Assembly: GCA_934700375.1 (NCBI GenBank)
Contig: CAKUXT010000020.1
Coordinates: forward strand, 1 to 16,592
Source: an uncultured Bacilli bacterium
GTDB taxonomy: Bacteria; Bacillota_I; Bacilli_A; RFN20; CAG-288
DNA length: 16,592 nucleotides
Direction of reading: 5' to 3'
Both the position numbers and the translations under genes were made by a program. Shown here in pieces: positions 13,276 through 16,592 of the stretch; within the stretch, counting starts at the first letter, position 1, and every line of letters starts with the position of its first letter. Under the pieces are notes generated by a model that was given only the letters and a program-made list of their open reading frames with translations, searched no databases and was not told the DNA's origin.

Positions 13276-14949
13276 TTAAAGAGTATTCTTGACTTCTTCG
13301 ATTCTGCGAGAGATCTCATCCTTTCCTAAAATCTTCAGAACATCGAAGAGCTTAGGAGACTGGGTGGAGGCGCAAAGTGCGACTCTGACGATGGAGATGC
13401 AATCAGCATACCATCCGTTATATGCGGTCGGGTTCTTCTTATAGACCTTTCTGTCGTCGATGAAATTATGGCGTAAGCCGAGTTCCTTCATCGAAGCAAA
13501 CCATGTGTTCTCATCCTGCTTTTCAAGATCAAGGGTGGAATAGAAATCATCCAAGACAGCCTTGATGATGTCATGAGAGATGAATTCATTAAAAGGAAGC
13601 GGATTTTCTTTGACCATCTTATCGAATTGTTCCGGATAGAAGAAACGGATCTTAGGAAGGACATCAGAGAACTTCTCATAGTCCTTTCTAGGCTTTTCCT
13701 GATCGCGTTCGATATTGATGATGGCCTCAAAACGATCTCTGTCCTTTTCGATATCTTCCTTCAATTCAGGGCTGTATTCTTTTGCCCATTCATAAGCCTG
13801 ATCGGTAAAAGTCTTCTTATCGAAATTGGCTAAGACTTCCTTGGAGATGTTGCTGAGCTTGGGCATATCGAATAAGGCGCCATCCAAAGAGAATTTGTCG
13901 AAGGTCAATTTAAAATCGGACATGTCTCCCTTCGGATTGGCCATAAGCCACTCTTCGAAATCGGAGTTGGCAATCGTCATCAGATACTTGATGACACCAT
14001 CTTTAGGATAACCCTGCTCCAAGAAGAAGCTGACTGCAGCTTCCGGATCCTTTCTCTTGGAGAGCTTTCTCTTGTTTCCAGTCTCTTTGTCATTGACCAT
14101 AATGACAGGGAGATGAGCATATTTAGGAGCAGTCCAGCCCATTGTGGAGAAGAGTTCGATATGAATCGGAAGAGAGGAGATCCATTCTTCGCCACGGGTG
14201 ATGAGTGTTGTTCCCATATAATGATCATCGACTAAGTGGGCGAAATGATAGGTAGGAAGTCCATCGCTCTTTAAGATGACGATATCCTGATCGTTCTCGG
14301 TCAAGTCCATATCGCCTCTGATCTCATCGTGAACACGGACGTGATTGAGGTGATTTCCCTTAGACTTGAAACGGATGACATAAGGCTTTCCGGCCTTGAT
14401 GTTTTCAATCATTTCATCGATGGAAAGATGACGGCATCTTGCATATTCGCCATAGTATCCAGGGATGACCTTATTGGCTTCCTGAACCATACGGAGATCG
14501 TCAAGATCCTGTTTGGTGCAGAAGCAAGGATAGGCTCTGCCCTTCTTGATGAGCTCTTTGATGACAATCTTGTAGATGTCTGCTCTCTTGGACTGAACAT
14601 AAGGACCATAGTTTCCTTCCTCATGATCGCCATAATATCCTTCATCGGCAACAATACCGAAGTTCTTGAGCTGTTTGACTAAGTCAAGACCAGTTCCAGC
14701 GATTTCTCTCTTCTGGTCAGTGTCTTCCAAACGGAAGAAATAGATGCCGCCGCTCTGTTTAGCAAACTTATGTGCGATCATTGCGGTGAAAAGAGAACCA
14801 GTGTGAAGGAAACCTGTCGGGGAAGGGGCGAAACGAGTGACTTCTGCGTCCTCAGGAAGATTTCTCTTGGGGAATCTCTTGTCCAGATCCTTTATGGTTT
14901 CTTTTACGTCCGGGAAGATAAGTTCTGCTAATTCTTTGTTTGTTGCCAT
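13276..14949 (-). CDS. gltX: Glutamyl-tRNA synthetase
   Basis: A 557-residue class I aminoacyl-tRNA synthetase that charges tRNA-Glu (possibly also tRNA-Gln). The N-terminal ~30 residues precede RFAPSPTGFLHTGS (39-52), where HTGS replaces the usual HIGG/HIGH signature. A zinc-type cluster follows with Cys142, Cys144 and Cys172 (PCFCTK ... YARCRH). KLSKRKDPE (295-303) is the KMSKS-type loop. The length and the KLSKR motif match the longer GluRS type I know from Clostridia and relatives. The C-terminal anticodon-binding region (~330-557) is intact. A GGAG site lies 11 bases before the ATG. A weak promoter (TTGTAC, 18 bases, TAATAT on the minus strand near 14975-15005) may supplement read-through from the yitT-like gene. 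Confidence 0.93.
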   Translation of the reverse strand: MATNKELAELIFPDVKETIKDLDKRFPKRNLPEDAEVTRFAPSPTGFLHTGSLFTAMIAHKFAKQSGGIYFFRLEDTDQKREIAGTGLDLVKQLKNFGIVADEGYYGDHEEGNYGPYVQSKRADIYKIVIKELIKKGRAYPCFCTKQDLDDLRMVQEANKVIPGYYGEYARCRHLSIDEMIENIKAGKPYVIRFKSKGNHLNHVRVHDEIRGDMDLTENDQDIVILKSDGLPTYHFAHLVDDHYMGTTLITRGEEWISSLPIHIELFSTMGWTAPKYAHLPVIMVNDKETGNKRKLSKRKDPEAAVSFFLEQGYPKDGVIKYLMTIANSDFEEWLMANPKGDMSDFKLTFDKFSLDGALFDMPKLSNISKEVLANFDKKTFTDQAYEWAKEYSPELKEDIEKDRDRFEAIINIERDQEKPRKDYEKFSDVLPKIRFFYPEQFDKMVKENPLPFNEFISHDIIKAVLDDFYSTLDLEKQDENTWFASMKELGLRHNFIDDRKVYKKNPTAYNGWYADCISIVRVALCASTQSPKLFDVLKILGKDEISRRIEEVKNTL

Positions 14950-15021
14950 AATAATAATTTCTCCATTCTGTTATTAAATATTAAAATCGAATTCTTGTTT
15001 TGTACAAATAAACCTGAAATT

Positions 15022-16122
15022 TTATTCAATCGGTTTGATGTAGAAGCGTCCATAGACCTGGGAAAGATCCTGAACAGTGATAAATGCCTGAGGATCGGCA
15101 GCCTTGACGATTTTGATTGCCTTCTTGGCTTCCGGCTTGGAAATGACCATATAAAGAACAAATTTCTGTTGACCGGAATAAGCGCCCTTTCCTTCGAGAA
15201 TCGTGCAGGAGTGCGGGAAAGCACGAATCAGAATCTGAGAGACATTCTCAACGGAAGTGAAGATCTGAATTTCGACCTTCTTGTTCTTTCTGTTAATGAA
15301 GTCAAGCACCTTTGCCGAAGCAAAGGAATAGACCACCGTATAAAGAGCTGAAGAGATGACTTTGTTGCTATCCTGTGTGTTCCATTCCGGATGAACTTTA
15401 TTCGCAATGACGGATAGTAAGACGTATAAGAATACAATACTTAGATTGATAAGAATCATGAACTTTCCGACACTGGTCGACTTCTTTTCCGAGAAATACG
15501 TCGTCACAATATCTGTTCCGCCAGTACAGCTTCCTACCCACATTGCCATGCCAGTCGCAAGGCCTGTCACAATACCGCCGAATAGCGCTCTTGCCAACAT
15601 ATCAGTGTAGAGATTGCAAAGGTTTGCAATGGCAGTATCAGGGATGATACGGATGAAAATAGAACTGAGTCCGACGTTGATTGCGGTAAAGATTGTGAAC
15701 TGTTTGCTGATCTTTTTGAAAGCGAAGATGAAAAGAGGAACATTGATAGCGAAATAAAGGACGGAAAGAAGGAGGTTTTCAAGATCGAAGTTTGCTCCGC
15801 CTACTGCGTTGACATTGAAGAAGACGTTCAGAAGCTTGATGATAGCCTGACTTAAGCCGGTCGCTCCTCCACCGATAAGGTGCATAGGAGAAAGAACATC
15901 AGCATTTGTAATATCGTTGTTGCCTAGCTTCACACTTTGATTCATCCATATTTCAACACATTCAGTGGATGGGTTGACAAAGCTTTTGATACCGATGGAA
16001 TAGAAAAATGCTGAGGCGACTTCGACACAGAAAATGAAACCCCAGTTGAACATCTTCTTCTGAGCAGGATGATCAAGGAGATAGTCTTCAGATTTGCTTT
16101 TAAGCTTTTTGAACCATTGCAT
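15022..16122 (-). CDS. YitT family membrane protein with DUF2179 domain
   Basis: A 366-residue YitT/DUF161-type protein. Hydrophobic segments lie at about 26-46, 82-100, 117-137, 142-160, 178-198, 221-240 and 257-274. Family hallmarks are GGGATGLSQ (84-92) in the first repeat and GSCTGGTDIV (197-206) in the second, an inverted-repeat like architecture. Residues ~283-362 form the soluble DUF2179 domain (VEIQIFTS, GKGAYSG, VQDLSQVYGRFY). The loop 47-80 after the first segment is longer than usual for the family as I know it. The transported substrate or sensed ligand is unknown. A good promoter lies about 39-66 bases upstream; the ribosome site (GAAAG) is weak. It is the first gene of the long minus-strand unit and no terminator separates it from gltX. 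Confidence 0.85.
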   Translation of the reverse strand: MQWFKKLKSKSEDYLLDHPAQKKMFNWGFIFCVEVASAFFYSIGIKSFVNPSTECVEIWMNQSVKLGNNDITNADVLSPMHLIGGGATGLSQAIIKLLNVFFNVNAVGGANFDLENLLLSVLYFAINVPLFIFAFKKISKQFTIFTAINVGLSSIFIRIIPDTAIANLCNLYTDMLARALFGGIVTGLATGMAMWVGSCTGGTDIVTTYFSEKKSTSVGKFMILINLSIVFLYVLLSVIANKVHPEWNTQDSNKVISSALYTVVYSFASAKVLDFINRKNKKVEIQIFTSVENVSQILIRAFPHSCTILEGKGAYSGQQKFVLYMVISKPEAKKAIKIVKAADPQAFITVQDLSQVYGRFYIKPIE

Positions 16123-16160
16123 ATATTGATGTTTACTTTCTTAAATATAATATCTTATAT

Positions 16161-16188
16161 ATGATAAAGTTTTTGTTTAATATTTCAA
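16161..16188 (-). promoter_or_regulatory. Sigma-A type promoter of the yitT-like gene
   Basis: On the minus strand, TTGAAA (16188-16183) and TATCAT (16166-16161) are separated by 16 bases; each box matches five of six consensus positions. It lies about 39 bases upstream of the ATG at 16122 and would drive the long minus-strand unit. Confidence 0.6.
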
Positions 16189-16541
16189 TAAGTATTTCAT
16201 AACTAAGTAATAATTTAAGAGCTTTCATCAGTTTCCTGCTCTTTTCACTGATGTTTTTGAATAGCAGCTGTATTGGTGCCAACGGAACATTCCATAGTCA
16301 CAACTGAATCAATTTTACATTCAGAAGCAGTGTAGTCTAAAGAAACATTCTAACAATAATTTGAGATTGTTAAATATATTCTCAATCGATTTTCTAATGA
16401 TTATTGTTAAAATAATCCACTTGAACTAACACTCAACTATTTCTTGAATTGATCTTTATGGAATATGTCTATTGCAGCCAAAATCCCCATCAATCAAAAG
16501 ACAACAGCACTCTCTCTGGAACTAGAATAATTTATGTGTAA
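16189..16541. other. AT-rich intergenic region with nested inverted repeats
   Basis: No gene is supportable; the longest open stretch on the minus strand (~16245-16350) encodes about 36 residues with no ribosome site. Two overlapping, mutually exclusive dyads lie at 16217-16253: AAGAGC (16217-16222) with GCTCTT (16238-16243), and CATCAGT (16226-16232) with ACTGATG (16247-16253). The latter is followed by TTTTT and reads as a plus-strand terminator. A 10-bp dyad, TAACAATAAT (16351-16360) with ATTATTGTTA (16400-16409), encloses TTGAGA/TCTCAA (16361-16366, 16380-16385). Confidence 0.4.
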
Positions 16542-16583
16542 CCCTTTTGTTCCTGGATTCCGGAATCCAGGAACAAAAAAGGG
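16542..16583. repeat. Long near-perfect palindrome at the window edge
   Basis: A 34-base perfect palindrome spans 16545-16578, centred on CCGG at 16560-16563 (half arm TTTTGTTCCTGGATTCC). CCC at 16542-16544 and GGG at 16581-16583 extend it with a two-A bulge. The T run lies on the 5' side on both strands and pairs into the stem, so a U-tract does not follow the hairpin as in a normal terminator. It could be a cruciform, a repetitive palindromic element, or the subterminal hairpin of a mobile element beyond the edge. Confidence 0.6.
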
Positions 16584-16592
16584 CGCCATCCC

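Noticed and set aside
1..16592. CRISPR array, tRNA or rRNA genes
   Set aside because: No regularly spaced direct repeats, no cloverleaf with TTC-type T-loop and CCA end, and no rRNA-like conserved stretches were seen on either strand.

Overview
The window looks like a chromosomal segment of a low-to-moderate-GC Gram-positive bacterium of the Firmicutes, probably the Erysipelotrichia or a close Bacilli relative. The pointers are a clostridial-type long GluRS, a YhaM exoribonuclease, RecX, a YitT-family membrane protein, a GT4 glycolipid-type glycosyltransferase, purine-rich Shine-Dalgarno sites throughout, and a lipobox-type surface lipoprotein. This assignment is inferred from gene content; no 16S or other marker is present.

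Left third (1-4340, plus strand): an accessory segment, visibly AT-richer than the rest. After the possible tail of an upstream gene and a strong terminator there are about 550 bases without a supportable gene. Then comes a 430-residue ImmA/IrrE-like protein that has lost its zinc motif and carries an XRE-like C-terminus. Next is a tightly packed four-gene cassette (2126-4202): a DUF4417 protein, a small protein with a C-terminal SGHYKP motif (candidate effector), a small beta-rich protein (candidate immunity or partner), and a full-length KptA/Tpt1 RNA 2'-phosphotransferase with its catalytic residues. The first cassette gene starts at the base of a 13-bp hairpin that would bury its ribosome binding site. 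A bidirectional terminator closes the cassette. This is the best candidate in the window for an undescribed system.

Middle (4350-7845, minus strand): one large lipoprotein gene. It encodes a signal peptide, a Ser/Thr/Pro-rich stalk and eight divergent tandem repeats of about 115-130 residues. A clear promoter lies upstream, with a dyad just beyond its -35 box.

Right half (7790-16122, minus strand): a probable single transcription unit reading right to left: yitT-like, gltX, a flippase-like membrane protein (MprF/AglD type) with a long charged tail, a GT4 glycosyltransferase, recX, yhaM and a 7-TM protein of unknown function, ending in a terminator. gltX may also have its own weak promoter. 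Most junctions overlap or are separated by a few bases. The unit mixes translation, envelope glycolipid and DNA/RNA maintenance functions.

Right edge (16123-16592): no gene is supportable. It holds the promoter of the yitT-like gene, nested AT-rich inverted repeats and a 34-bp perfect palindrome at the window end, possibly the border of a repeat or mobile element lying beyond the window.
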